This document shows, one piece after another, positions 8,439 through 17,274 of a stretch of DNA of 64,000 nt. Below the pieces are notes generated by a model, which searched no databases, was not told the DNA's origin, and saw only the letters and a list, made by a program, of their open reading frames with translations. How positions within the stretch are numbered: the first letter of the stretch is position 1; the number at the start of each line of letters is the position of its first letter. The translations under genes and the position numbers were made by a program. This DNA is from Planctomycetota bacterium (lineage in GTDB: Bacteria; Planctomycetota; UBA1135; UBA2386): NCBI GenBank assembly GCA_016872675.1, contig VGZG01000011.1, positions 1 to 64,000 on the forward strand. The letters run 5' to 3'.

Positions 8439-11084
8439 TCAGCGCGGCTGGAAGACCTTGTGCTTGCGATCGCCGCCCGAGACGAGGTACGCGATCAGGT
8501 CCATCACCTCGTCCTTGCCCATCGCCGCGATCGTGCCCGGCGGCATCAGCGAGACCTGCGAGGCCTCGACGCTGGCGACGTCCGCCGCCGGCAGCTTGGT
8601 CAGCGCGCCGAGGTCGTACGGGTCCATCGCCAGCGCCAGTTCCTGCTCGTTGCGCCAGATCATCCGGCCGTAGCGCACGGCGCCTTCGCGTAGCGTGACC
8701 TTGCTAGCCATGTACTGCTCGGAGATCGACTGGCTCGGCTCGCAGATCGCGACCAGGATGTCGCGGATCGTGAAGCGCTTGCCGAGCGAGCCGAGGTCGG
8801 GCCCGGCGTAGCCGCCTTCGCCGCGGAAGCGGTGGCAGGCGACACAGCGGCCGGCGGCGAACATCCGCTTGCCGTTGTCGTGGTTGCGGCCGGCGAGTTC
8901 GTCGGCGAACAGCGCGAGCGCCGTGTCCGTCGTCCAGCCGCCGGCCGGTCCCTTCGGCGTCGGCAGCGTGCCGAGGTCCACCTTGGCGACGTCACCGAGC
9001 AGCCACGACACCGCGGCGGCGTCGGCGGGCGGCAGATGCGCGATCGCGTCCTCGCGGATCGCGCGCACGTAGCCGGCGAAGCTCTTGCCGCCGTCCTTCT
9101 GCAGCGTGTCGTTGAGCCAGCCGAAGTAGCGCTTGCGGTCGGCGAGCGTCCAGCCGGCCTGCACGCGGCGGATGGCGGCGGCGAAGTGGATGTTCTGCAC
9201 GTTCGGCGTGTTGGCCATCGCCTTGAGGATCGCGTCGCCGTACTCGTGCCGCGCCAGCAGCGCCGCGTCGTACGCCAGCGCCTTGGTCGTCGTCGCGTCC
9301 ATGAGCGCGAGCGTCTTGCCGACCACCGTCGGCGCGCCGAGGTGGCCGAGCACGCGGCTGATCTCGTTGTCGAGGCGTTCGTCGTGGGCCGGATAGAACG
9401 GTTCCAGCCGCGCGATCACCGCGCCAGCGTCGGCGGGCGCGATGGGGCCAAGGCGCAGCAGGCACAGCGACACGGCGCGCAGCAGCGCCAGCCGGTCGTC
9501 GCGCGCGAGCGTCTCGAACGGCAGCGCGCACAGCCGGGCGAGCGCGCGGCTCGCCAGCGCCGGCTCGCCGTGGCGCGCGAGCGCGATCAGCGCGTGGATC
9601 GCCGCGCGCGGCTCCGTCTCGGCCAGCGCCTTCTCCTGCCACAGCGCGCGGTCCTGACACTCGATCGCGAGGCGCGCGGCGTAGCGCAGCGCGCGGTCGT
9701 CGTGCGCCAGATACGGCCACGCCGCCGCGACCGCCACAGCGCCGCCGACGTTGCTGCCGTGGTAGGCCTCGAGCGCGCGGCGCTGGTCGCGCAGCCCCTG
9801 GTTGGCGAGCAGGCGCCTGGGCACGCCGGCGTCCTTCGGCCCGGTGTGGCGCACGCGGTAGAGCTTGGACGCGGTGTTGCGGCCGCCGACCAGGAAGTAC
9901 ATGTGGCCGTCGGGCCCAAAGCGCATCGCCGCGATGTTGAGCGGCGAGCCGGTGAGGAACTCGCGCGTCGCGCCGCGGTAGCTCGATCCGTCCTCCTCCA
10001 TGGCGAGCGTGTAGATGGTCCCGAACGTCCAGTCGCACAGGAACAGCTTGTCCTGGCACCACGCCGGCCAGTTGGAGTGGTGACCGAAGGCGATGCCGGT
10101 CGGCGAGCCCGGGCCGACGTCGCACACCGAGCCGAGGCTGTCGGCGAAGTAGTCGGGCCACGGCGCCGAGCCCGCGCGCCAGCCGAACTCGCTCGCCGAC
10201 GTCACGTGGTTGACGCGCGTCGGGCGATACCACGGACTGCCGACGTCGAACTCCATGTCGGAGTCGAACGTGAACAGCTCGCCTTCGCGGTTGATCGCGA
10301 GGTCGACGGCGTTGCGCAGGCCCGACGCGACCATCGTCCAGTCCTTGCCGTCGGGCGAGATCCGGCAGATCCAGCCCGCCGGCGGCTCGATGCCGACGGC
10401 GTGGCCGGTCGGATCGGGCATCGTCGGCAGCAGCGAGTCCTCGCGCCACACCGGCGGCTGCAGGCTGCGCGTGCCGGCCGGCGGCCGCGAGTGGTTGCCC
10501 GACACGAGGTACAGGCCCTTGCCGTCCTCGGAGAGCACGATCGAGTGCGCCGAGTGTTCGTAGCCCATCTCCAGGTCGCGGATCCTGGTGAACTCGTCGA
10601 ACGCGTCGTCGCCGTCCGTGTCGCGGATGCGGAAGAAGCCCTTCATCGACGACATGTAGAGGCTGTCGAAGGCCCACAAGAAGCCGAGCGCGCCGCCGAC
10701 CGTGCGCTTGCCCCACGGCACCGGGTCGTACGGAAAGCCCGGCAGGCTCTCGACGCGCACGGCCGCGTCCGTCGCGCCGACCGCCGGCAGCGTCACGCGG
10801 AACACGCCCTGGCTGTCCTGGTCGCTGACGATCAGCCGACCCTTGGGATCGAACGCCATCGCCACCCACGATCCCTGCTCGGGCGGCACGGTGTAGACGA
10901 TCTCGGCGTCGAAGCCGGCGGGCAGCGTGATTTGCGTGTCGGCGTCGAGCACGCGCGGCAGGTGCGAACCGTCGTGCGTTGCCCTCGGCGTGCCGTCGCC
11001 GCGCGCGAGCAGCGCGTACGCGGTCACGGATGCAGCGACGAGCAGCGAGACCGCCAGGAGCTTCGACAAGGCCATCGCCGTCAT
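8439..11084 (-). CDS. Exported dehydrogenase-type beta-propeller protein with C-terminal c-type heme domain
   Basis: Start MTAMALSKLLAVSLLVAAS (CAT 11082-11084). Propeller region LPAGFDAEIVYTVPPEQGSWVAMAFDPKGRLIVSDQ; C-terminal CVACHRFRGEGGYAGPDLGSLGKRF (CxxCH) followed by the MPPG ... YLVSGG region. Confidence 0.82.
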   Translation of the reverse strand: MTAMALSKLLAVSLLVAASVTAYALLARGDGTPRATHDGSHLPRVLDADTQITLPAGFDAEIVYTVPPEQGSWVAMAFDPKGRLIVSDQDSQGVFRVTLPAVGATDAAVRVESLPGFPYDPVPWGKRTVGGALGFLWAFDSLYMSSMKGFFRIRDTDGDDAFDEFTRIRDLEMGYEHSAHSIVLSEDGKGLYLVSGNHSRPPAGTRSLQPPVWREDSLLPTMPDPTGHAVGIEPPAGWICRISPDGKDWTMVASGLRNAVDLAINREGELFTFDSDMEFDVGSPWYRPTRVNHVTSASEFGWRAGSAPWPDYFADSLGSVCDVGPGSPTGIAFGHHSNWPAWCQDKLFLCDWTFGTIYTLAMEEDGSSYRGATREFLTGSPLNIAAMRFGPDGHMYFLVGGRNTASKLYRVRHTGPKDAGVPRRLLANQGLRDQRRALEAYHGSNVGGAVAVAAAWPYLAHDDRALRYAARLAIECQDRALWQEKALAETEPRAAIHALIALARHGEPALASRALARLCALPFETLARDDRLALLRAVSLCLLRLGPIAPADAGAVIARLEPFYPAHDERLDNEISRVLGHLGAPTVVGKTLALMDATTTKALAYDAALLARHEYGDAILKAMANTPNVQNIHFAAAIRRVQAGWTLADRKRYFGWLNDTLQKDGGKSFAGYVRAIREDAIAHLPPADAAAVSWLLGDVAKVDLGTLPTPKGPAGGWTTDTALALFADELAGRNHDNGKRMFAAGRCVACHRFRGEGGYAGPDLGSLGKRFTIRDILVAICEPSQSISEQYMASKVTLREGAVRYGRMIWRNEQELALAMDPYDLGALTKLPAADVASVEASQVSLMPPGTIAAMGKDEVMDLIAYLVSGGDRKHKVFQPR

Positions 11085-11130
11085 CGGACGGATTGACCGT
11101 CGGTGACGCCAGCGCGAAAGCGCTCCGTCG

Positions 11131-12543
11131 CTACAGCCGGTCGCCGCGGGCGCGCAGGATGCGGCCGCCGTCGTCGTTAAGCACGCGGACGAAGAACGTG
11201 CCGTGCTCGCACTCGGCGCGGAGGAACACGAGTTGGCCCTCGTCGGTGCGTTCGGCGTCGAGCACGGCGACGTCGACGATCGCGCCCATGCGGCCGAGGT
11301 CGGTCCGCATACTGGCGGCGATCTCGCGGCCGCGGGCGTCGGCGTCCGGGGCGTAGCGCGGCGCGGCGAATTCACCTTTTTGCCAGCGCGCCAGCTCCTC
11401 GCGCAGCATGGCCGCGACCGCGGGCGTCACGGCGTCAGGCTTTGGCGTCATGTCGGCCCACGGCGCCGTCGGCGCGAACAGCCCGGCGACGCGCATGGCC
11501 AGCCCGCGCGGGGCGCTGCCCGACGGCCGTTCGAGGTTGGTGAACACGATCACCGACAGGTCGTCGTCGAGCAGCCGCAGGATGTACACGCCGGTGAAGC
11601 CGCTGTGCTGGACGATGCGGCGGCCGCGGAAGCCGTCGAGCATCCAGCCGAAGCCGTAGCCGGCGAGGTCGTCGGGGCAGTGCGCCACTTCGCCGCCGTC
11701 GAGCCGCGCCGGCGTCCACGCCTGCGCCAACTCGGCGCGCGTCAGCAGCGTGCCGTCGCGCAGCGCGCGGTCCCACTTGACGAAGTCGGCGACCGTCATC
11801 AGCAGGTCGTTCCACAGCCCGTAGTCGACGAGCCGGCGGTCGTTGCGCAGTGCTTCGTTCTGCAGCCGGTAACCGGCTGCGCGCTGCGGCACGATTGCGT
11901 TGGGATCGGCGACGGCGACGCCGTTCATGCCGAGCGGCTGCAGGATGCGCGCCTTCAGCGCGTCGAAGTACGGCACGCCGGCTGTGCGCTCGACGATCAG
12001 GCACAGCAGGAAGTACCCCTGGTCGCTGTACGACCAGCCGGTCCCCGGCGGAAACAGCAGCGGCCGGGTGCGCGCGTGCCGATACAGCTGCTCGGTCGTG
12101 TAGTCGACGAAGCCGCGGCCGTCGCTCGTCTCGACCCAGTCGTCGGGCATGCCCGACGTGTGCGTCAGCAGGTGGCGGATGCGGATGCCCGACCACTCGG
12201 ACGGCGCGTCGAGCAGGTGCACGCCGATCGGATCCTCGAGCGACAGCTTCTTGTCGCGCGCGAGCAGTTGGACCATCGCAGCGGTGAACTGTTTGTCGAG
12301 CGACGCGATCGCGAACTTCGTCTCGGGGCAAACGAGCGTGTTGGTTTCGAGGTTGGCGTGGCCGTAGGCGCGCACCGCCGCGACTTCACCGCGCTGCGCG
12401 ACGGCGAGCGCGAGCCCGGGGATGCCGCGCGCCGCCATCTCGCCGCGCACGTAGCGGTCGAGCGCGTCGGGCTCGGCGAGCGGGATGGGCGCGGCGCACG
12501 CGGCGGCGAACAGGGCGAGGACCAGCAGTGCGCGAAGGCTCAT
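11131..12543 (-). CDS. Serine hydrolase, beta-lactamase/class C family
   Basis: Signal peptide; GIPGLALAVAQRGEVAAVRAYGHANLETNTLVCPETKFAIASLDKQFTAAMV (SxxK as SLDK), HLLTHTSGMPD, WSYSDQGYFLL. Confidence 0.88.
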   Translation of the reverse strand: MSLRALLVLALFAAACAAPIPLAEPDALDRYVRGEMAARGIPGLALAVAQRGEVAAVRAYGHANLETNTLVCPETKFAIASLDKQFTAAMVQLLARDKKLSLEDPIGVHLLDAPSEWSGIRIRHLLTHTSGMPDDWVETSDGRGFVDYTTEQLYRHARTRPLLFPPGTGWSYSDQGYFLLCLIVERTAGVPYFDALKARILQPLGMNGVAVADPNAIVPQRAAGYRLQNEALRNDRRLVDYGLWNDLLMTVADFVKWDRALRDGTLLTRAELAQAWTPARLDGGEVAHCPDDLAGYGFGWMLDGFRGRRIVQHSGFTGVYILRLLDDDLSVIVFTNLERPSGSAPRGLAMRVAGLFAPTAPWADMTPKPDAVTPAVAAMLREELARWQKGEFAAPRYAPDADARGREIAASMRTDLGRMGAIVDVAVLDAERTDEGQLVFLRAECEHGTFFVRVLNDDGGRILRARGDRL

Positions 12544-12870
12544 GCGGGAAGGCGGCGGATGCTACCCGTTGGCGCGAGCAGTCGCGCCAGCGTCGCGCGG
12601 TCCGGCGCGCCGGCCACCGCGTCGCGTGGCGCTGCCGCGGGCAGCGCCCGGTCGCAGTCAACCGACGCCGATCACGAGCGCGTTCCTGTGCCCGGCGCCG
12701 CCCAGCCGTGGCGGACGGCGAGGTAGCGCCACGTCAGGTAGGCGGTGTTGGTGGTCGCCAGCGCGAGCGCCAGGCCGTGCAGGCGGGTGGGGGCCAAGGC
12801 GGCGATGCTGTGGCGGCGGCCGGCGGGTTTCCGCGCGGCGGCCGCCGCCCTAACCTGTGCGCCCCCGCCC

Positions 12871-13749
12871 GTGGCCAAGTCCCGCGACCTCTTCGAAGAA
12901 ATCGTCCGCCTGCGCGCCGAGGGCATCCCTGCGGCGTTGGCGACGATCGTCGGCACGCGCGGCTCGACGCCGGGCCGCACGTCGATGCGCCTCCTGGTGC
13001 TCGGCGACGGCACGTTTCTCGGCACGGTCGGCGGTGGCTGCCTCGAAGCCGAGGTCTATGACACCGCCCTGCAGGTGCTGGCAGACGAGCAGCCGCGCTC
13101 GCTGCAGTTCCGCCTGACGGAGCAGGATTCGCCCGACTCGGGCCTGATGTGCGGCGGCGAGGTGACGATCTTCGTGGAACCGATTACGACCCCATCGCTC
13201 TGGATCTTTGGCGGCGGCCACGTCAGCAAGGCGCTGTGCCAGGTCGCAGCGCTCGCCGGCTTCCGCGTGACCGTCGTCGACGACCGCGCCGCGTATGCGT
13301 CGCAAGCACGCTTCCCCGAAGCGCACGACGCGGTTGTGCTGCCGTACCCCGACGCTGTTGCCAGGATGCCGATCCGCCAAAACAGCTACGCCATCGTGGT
13401 CACGCGCGGGCACAAGGAGGACGGCCTCGTGCTCGAGCGCCTTGGCCGCCGCTTCGCCGCCGGCGAACGGCTGTGCTTCCTCGGCATGATCGGCAGCACG
13501 ACCAAGCAGGCGTTGCTGTGGAAGCACCTGCGCAAGGTCGGCATCGGTGAGGACTTCCTGCAGACCGTGCGCACGCCGATGGGGGTCTACCTTGGCGGCA
13601 AGACGCACGAGGAGATCGCCGTCTCGGTGGTCGCCGAGTTGATCCACGTCCGCCGGCTCGGCAACGACATGTCGGCCAGTTGGCAGGGCCGCAAGAAGGC
13701 GAAGGGCCGCGTGGAAGGCGTGCGCGACCTGCCGGCCAAGGACGCCTGA
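12871..13749 (+). CDS. XdhC/CoxI-family protein (molybdenum hydroxylase accessory type)
   Basis: GTG start at 12871 within ORF 12745..13749; LATIVGTRGSTPGRTSMRLLVLGDGTFLGTVGGGCLEAEVYD, LWIFGGGHVSKALCQVAALAGFRVTVVDDR, GMIGSTTKQ, GKTHEEIAVSVVAELI. Confidence 0.9.
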   Translation: MAKSRDLFEEIVRLRAEGIPAALATIVGTRGSTPGRTSMRLLVLGDGTFLGTVGGGCLEAEVYDTALQVLADEQPRSLQFRLTEQDSPDSGLMCGGEVTIFVEPITTPSLWIFGGGHVSKALCQVAALAGFRVTVVDDRAAYASQARFPEAHDAVVLPYPDAVARMPIRQNSYAIVVTRGHKEDGLVLERLGRRFAAGERLCFLGMIGSTTKQALLWKHLRKVGIGEDFLQTVRTPMGVYLGGKTHEEIAVSVVAELIHVRRLGNDMSASWQGRKKAKGRVEGVRDLPAKDA

Positions 13750-13851
13750 TCGGCGGCCCTGCGCCCGCCGACGAACCGGCCGGGGACCCGCGCCGTTGTC
13801 TCGCTCTCCCAGGGTCGGCATGATGCTCGGCCCCTCCCCTCCGAGTTCGCG

Positions 13852-14892
13852 ATGCCCATGATCCGTTTCTCCGTCCTCGGCCTGCTGGCCGCGTTGGTCG
13901 CCCCCGTCGCCGCTCAGGACGACGTTATCCACCTCGTCAACGGCACCTCGGTCACCGGCGTGCGCGTGACCGGGTTCGACATCCGCAACATCAAGTACAG
14001 CAGGGGCGGCACGAACGAGCAGACGTCGACCGACCAGGTCGCCATGGTCGAGCTCAAGAAGTTCGCCGGCACGTACGCCCGCGGTCTCAAGGACCCTGGG
14101 ATCATGCTGACCATGGCCAAGGAGAAACTGGCCGACAAGGACTTGCTGCTGGCGCAGCTCGGCTTCGTCAACGCTGCGGCGCAGTTCTTCGACGCCGGCC
14201 AGCCCGCCGAGGCCGTCAGCGCGCTCGAGGAGTTGCAGAAGGCGATCCCTGAGGCCGGCGTGCTGCCCGAGGTCTTTCGCCAGAAGTTCGAGTACTACAT
14301 GGGCCTCGGCGGCAAGGGCGCGAGCAGCGCCGCGCAGGTGGCCAAGAAGTACCAGGCCGACGCCAACGCCAACGCATGGCCGGTCGGCCTGATGCTTGAG
14401 GCGGACTTCTTCGTCACGCTCGCCGACCGCAAGGACCCGAAGAGCTGCCAGGCGCAGCTCAAGGCCATCGCCAGCAAGGCCGGCGGCACGCACCCCTTAA
14501 TCGCCAACCGCGCCAACGTCGAGCTCGCGCACAGTCTGCGCGAGACCAAGGACAGCGACGGCGCGCAGCGCATCTACGAGGACATCAGCAAGAAGGACGG
14601 CGTCGACGACAGCTCGCGCGCCGGCGCGTACCTGGGCCTCGGCAAGATCCTGCTCGAGAAGAGCGCCGCCGGCGACAATGAGTCGTTCAAGCAGGCGATG
14701 CTGCTGTTCCTGCGCGTGCGCCTCGAGACCAAGGACGCGTGGCCGAGCCAGCAGGCCGAGGCGCTGTACCACGCGACCCTCGCTGCCGAGAAGTGGCGCG
14801 GCCCCGAGTACGGGTTGGTCGTGTTGCGCTGCCGTCGCCTGCTGAACGACGAGTTCGGCTCGACGGAGTGGGCCGAGAGGGCCAAGCGCTGA
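13852..14892 (+). CDS. Exported TPR-like protein of unknown function
   Basis: Signal peptide MPMIRFSVLGLLAALVAPVAAQ; helical repeat-like sequence (AAAQFFDAGQPAEAVSALEELQKAIPEAG). Confidence 0.72.
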   Translation: MPMIRFSVLGLLAALVAPVAAQDDVIHLVNGTSVTGVRVTGFDIRNIKYSRGGTNEQTSTDQVAMVELKKFAGTYARGLKDPGIMLTMAKEKLADKDLLLAQLGFVNAAAQFFDAGQPAEAVSALEELQKAIPEAGVLPEVFRQKFEYYMGLGGKGASSAAQVAKKYQADANANAWPVGLMLEADFFVTLADRKDPKSCQAQLKAIASKAGGTHPLIANRANVELAHSLRETKDSDGAQRIYEDISKKDGVDDSSRAGAYLGLGKILLEKSAAGDNESFKQAMLLFLRVRLETKDAWPSQQAEALYHATLAAEKWRGPEYGLVVLRCRRLLNDEFGSTEWAERAKR

Positions 14893-15100
14893 GAGCCGGT
14901 CGTCGGGCCGCGCTGCGGCCCGCCTGACGGCGGCCACCGTCGCAGCGCCTACTGTCACCGGCGCTTGATGCCGCGGGCGACAGAGCGGTTCCAGCCGCCC
15001 GCTGCGCGAAAACCCGCGCGTTCGCCGCCCGAATCACGGCCCGCCGTTGCCCTACCGCTGTGCCCGAACGCGGACCGTTGTCCGTGCGGCGTGGAGGAGC

Positions 15101-15655
15101 ATGGAAGACAGCGACGTGGTCTGGGGCGGAGCCCTGCGCGACGCAGGCGGTTGGCTGCGTCGCTGTCGCGACGACTGGACGCAGCGCAACCTCGACGACC
15201 TGACGCAGGAGGCCGCGATTGCGGCGTGGCGGTGGGGCAGTCGCATGCGCCACCGCGAGCGGCTGTGGGCCGCCGTGCAGACGATCGCTCGCCGCTTGCG
15301 CAGCCGCAGCCGCCGCCGGCAGGAGCGCAGCGTCGTGGTCTGCGCGCAGGCTGCCGTCGACGCCGCCGTGTGTGAGGCGCGCGCGGACGCGCCGCCGCTG
15401 TTCGCCGTCGCCGACCGTGCGCTCGCCGCCGAGGCGCTGCGGCCATGGCTGCGCACAGCCTTGCGCGCGCTGTCGCCGCTCGACCAGCAGTTGCTGCGCG
15501 CCTTCTACGACGGCGTCGGCTGCGCCGAGCTCGCCGTGCGCCACAGCCGCACCGAGTCGTGCGTCAAGACCCGGCTCCATCGCGCCCGCCGGCGCGTGCA
15601 GCACCACGTCGAGGCATGCGCCCGCGCCGCGGGCGGCCTCGACGATCAGAAGTGA
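15101..15655 (+). CDS. RNA polymerase sigma factor, sigma-70/ECF-like
   Basis: ATG 15101; region-2-like WTQRNLDDLTQEAAIAAWRW and region-4-like LSPLDQQLLRAFYDGVGCAELAVRHSRTESCVKTRLHRARRRVQHHVEACA. Confidence 0.78.
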   Translation: MEDSDVVWGGALRDAGGWLRRCRDDWTQRNLDDLTQEAAIAAWRWGSRMRHRERLWAAVQTIARRLRSRSRRRQERSVVVCAQAAVDAAVCEARADAPPLFAVADRALAAEALRPWLRTALRALSPLDQQLLRAFYDGVGCAELAVRHSRTESCVKTRLHRARRRVQHHVEACARAAGGLDDQK

Positions 15656-15693
15656 TCGCAAGTTCCAACAACCCGAAACAGAAGGAGATACCG

Positions 15694-16548
15694 ATGAACG
15701 CGATGTGGAAGCAGTTTGTGTGCGTCGCCTTGATGGCTTTGCCGCTCGTCGCACAGGAGACGCCGCCGACGCCGGGCGGCGAGCCGGCGAAGGCCGTCGC
15801 CGGCAAGCCGGCGATGAGCGAGGCCGGCAAGAAGGCGCTCGCCGTCGCCAAGGACGCATCGCTGCCGCTGCGCGCGCTGCGCGGGCCGGAGCGCGCGCCG
15901 GCGCTGGAGGCCGCGGCCAGCGCCTACGACAAGGTGGTGACTGACTTCGGCGGCGAGCCGGCGGTGGCGGCGTTCGCGGCGATGACCGCCGGCGACCTTT
16001 GGCGACAGCAGGGCAGCCTGCCGCTCGCCGAGAAGGCGTACCTGCGCGCCGCCGCGCTCGACGGCCCGCGTTTCGGCCAGCGCGGCCTGATGAGCGCGGG
16101 CGACATGCAACGCCGGCAGAAGCGTGTCGACGAGGCGATGGCGACTTACACCAAGGCGATCGCGCTCGATCCGGGCAGCAGCCGCGCGCAGGAGATGCGC
16201 CTGTGGCAGGCGCGCTTGCTGCAGGGCGCCAGCAAGCTCGACGAGGCGATCGTCGCCTTCCAGGCGGCGCTCGAGAGCGCCGATCCGGGCAGCCAGGTCA
16301 TCGAGGCCTGCAACTTCCTGGCGCTGGCGTGGATCCAGAAGGGTGACTTCGACGCCGCTGGCCGTGCCATCGAGCACGCCGAGCAGGCGATCGCCGCCGC
16401 GGCTGACGAGGACCCGCAGACGGTCGAGCGCCTGAAGAAGGCGATTGACGGCATGTCGGCGAAGAAGGCGCTGCAGCGCGCGCGCGACGCGCAGAATGGC
16501 GTTGGCGAGGACGCCGCCAAGCTGGAAGCGAGCCGCGACGGCAAGTGA
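15694..16548 (+). CDS. Exported tetratricopeptide repeat protein
   Basis: ATG 15694 preceded by a strong SD-like GAAGGAG (15681-15687); signal peptide MNAMWKQFVCVALMALPLVAQ; TPR units such as VDEAMATYTKAIALDPGSSRAQEM and LDEAIVAFQAALESADPGSQ. Confidence 0.82.
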   Translation: MNAMWKQFVCVALMALPLVAQETPPTPGGEPAKAVAGKPAMSEAGKKALAVAKDASLPLRALRGPERAPALEAAASAYDKVVTDFGGEPAVAAFAAMTAGDLWRQQGSLPLAEKAYLRAAALDGPRFGQRGLMSAGDMQRRQKRVDEAMATYTKAIALDPGSSRAQEMRLWQARLLQGASKLDEAIVAFQAALESADPGSQVIEACNFLALAWIQKGDFDAAGRAIEHAEQAIAAAADEDPQTVERLKKAIDGMSAKKALQRARDAQNGVGEDAAKLEASRDGK

Positions 16549-16623
16549 GCGGCGGCGGCGCAGGTTGGCCGCCAGGGCGTCGAAATCCGTGGTCGTCGCG
16601 GATCCCTTGCGCCCGCCGCACCG

Positions 16624-16671
16624 GCGGAGTGGAGCATGGCGCGCTAGGATGCGCGCCATGCTCCGCTCCGC
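16624..16671. promoter_or_regulatory. Strong inverted repeat/hairpin covering the start codon of the downstream lipoprotein gene
   Basis: GCGGAGTGGAGCATGGCGCGC (16624-16644) / loop TAGGAT (16645-16650) / GCGCGCCATGCTCCGCTCCGC (16651-16671): 21 bp, one G.U wobble, no mismatch. A regulatory role is not shown. Confidence 0.55.
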
Positions 16672-17116
16672 GTCGGCCGTCGCCTGCCTTCTGCTGTCCA
16701 GCGCTTGCGCGCTGCCGTCCGCGATCGAATCACTCGACGACACCAGTCCGCCGCCGGAGTTCGGCCGGCCGGGTTGGGTGCGCGGCGCCGCCCAGGCCGG
16801 CGCGTGGGTTGGCGGCGTCCCCGGCGTCGTCGCGTCGGTCGTGCTGTTGCCGATCACGTGGCCGCTGAGTCAGTTCGCCGACGAAGGCCTTGGCGAGATG
16901 GCGGCCGACGAGTTCGTGCTGTTCCCCGCGCTCGCGTGCGCGTCGGTCGGCCACTCGCTGTTGGCGCTGCCGTGCGACACCGTCGACTACCTCGGTCGCC
17001 GCGTGTGGAGCGACCCGACACCGATGCCGACGTACGACTCCGTGCCGATGGCGCCGGCGGCGATGCCGACGGGCAAGCCGCCTGCCGAGGCGGCCGCCGC
17101 CGCCGAGCCGAAGTGA
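16649..17116 (+). CDS. Putative lipoprotein of unknown function
   Basis: MRAMLRSASAVACLLLSSACALPS, lipobox-like LLSSAC. Start could be ATG 16649 or ATG 16658. Confidence 0.7.
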   Translation: MRAMLRSASAVACLLLSSACALPSAIESLDDTSPPPEFGRPGWVRGAAQAGAWVGGVPGVVASVVLLPITWPLSQFADEGLGEMAADEFVLFPALACASVGHSLLALPCDTVDYLGRRVWSDPTPMPTYDSVPMAPAAMPTGKPPAEAAAAAEPK

Positions 17117-17167
17117 CGTGGGCGGCGGCCGTCGCCGCCGTGCTAGACTGCGCCGCTTCGATCCCGC

Positions 17168-17244
<77 letters not shown>

Positions 17245-17274
17245 TCCTCCGCGCGCGCCGCGCGTTCTCCGCCC

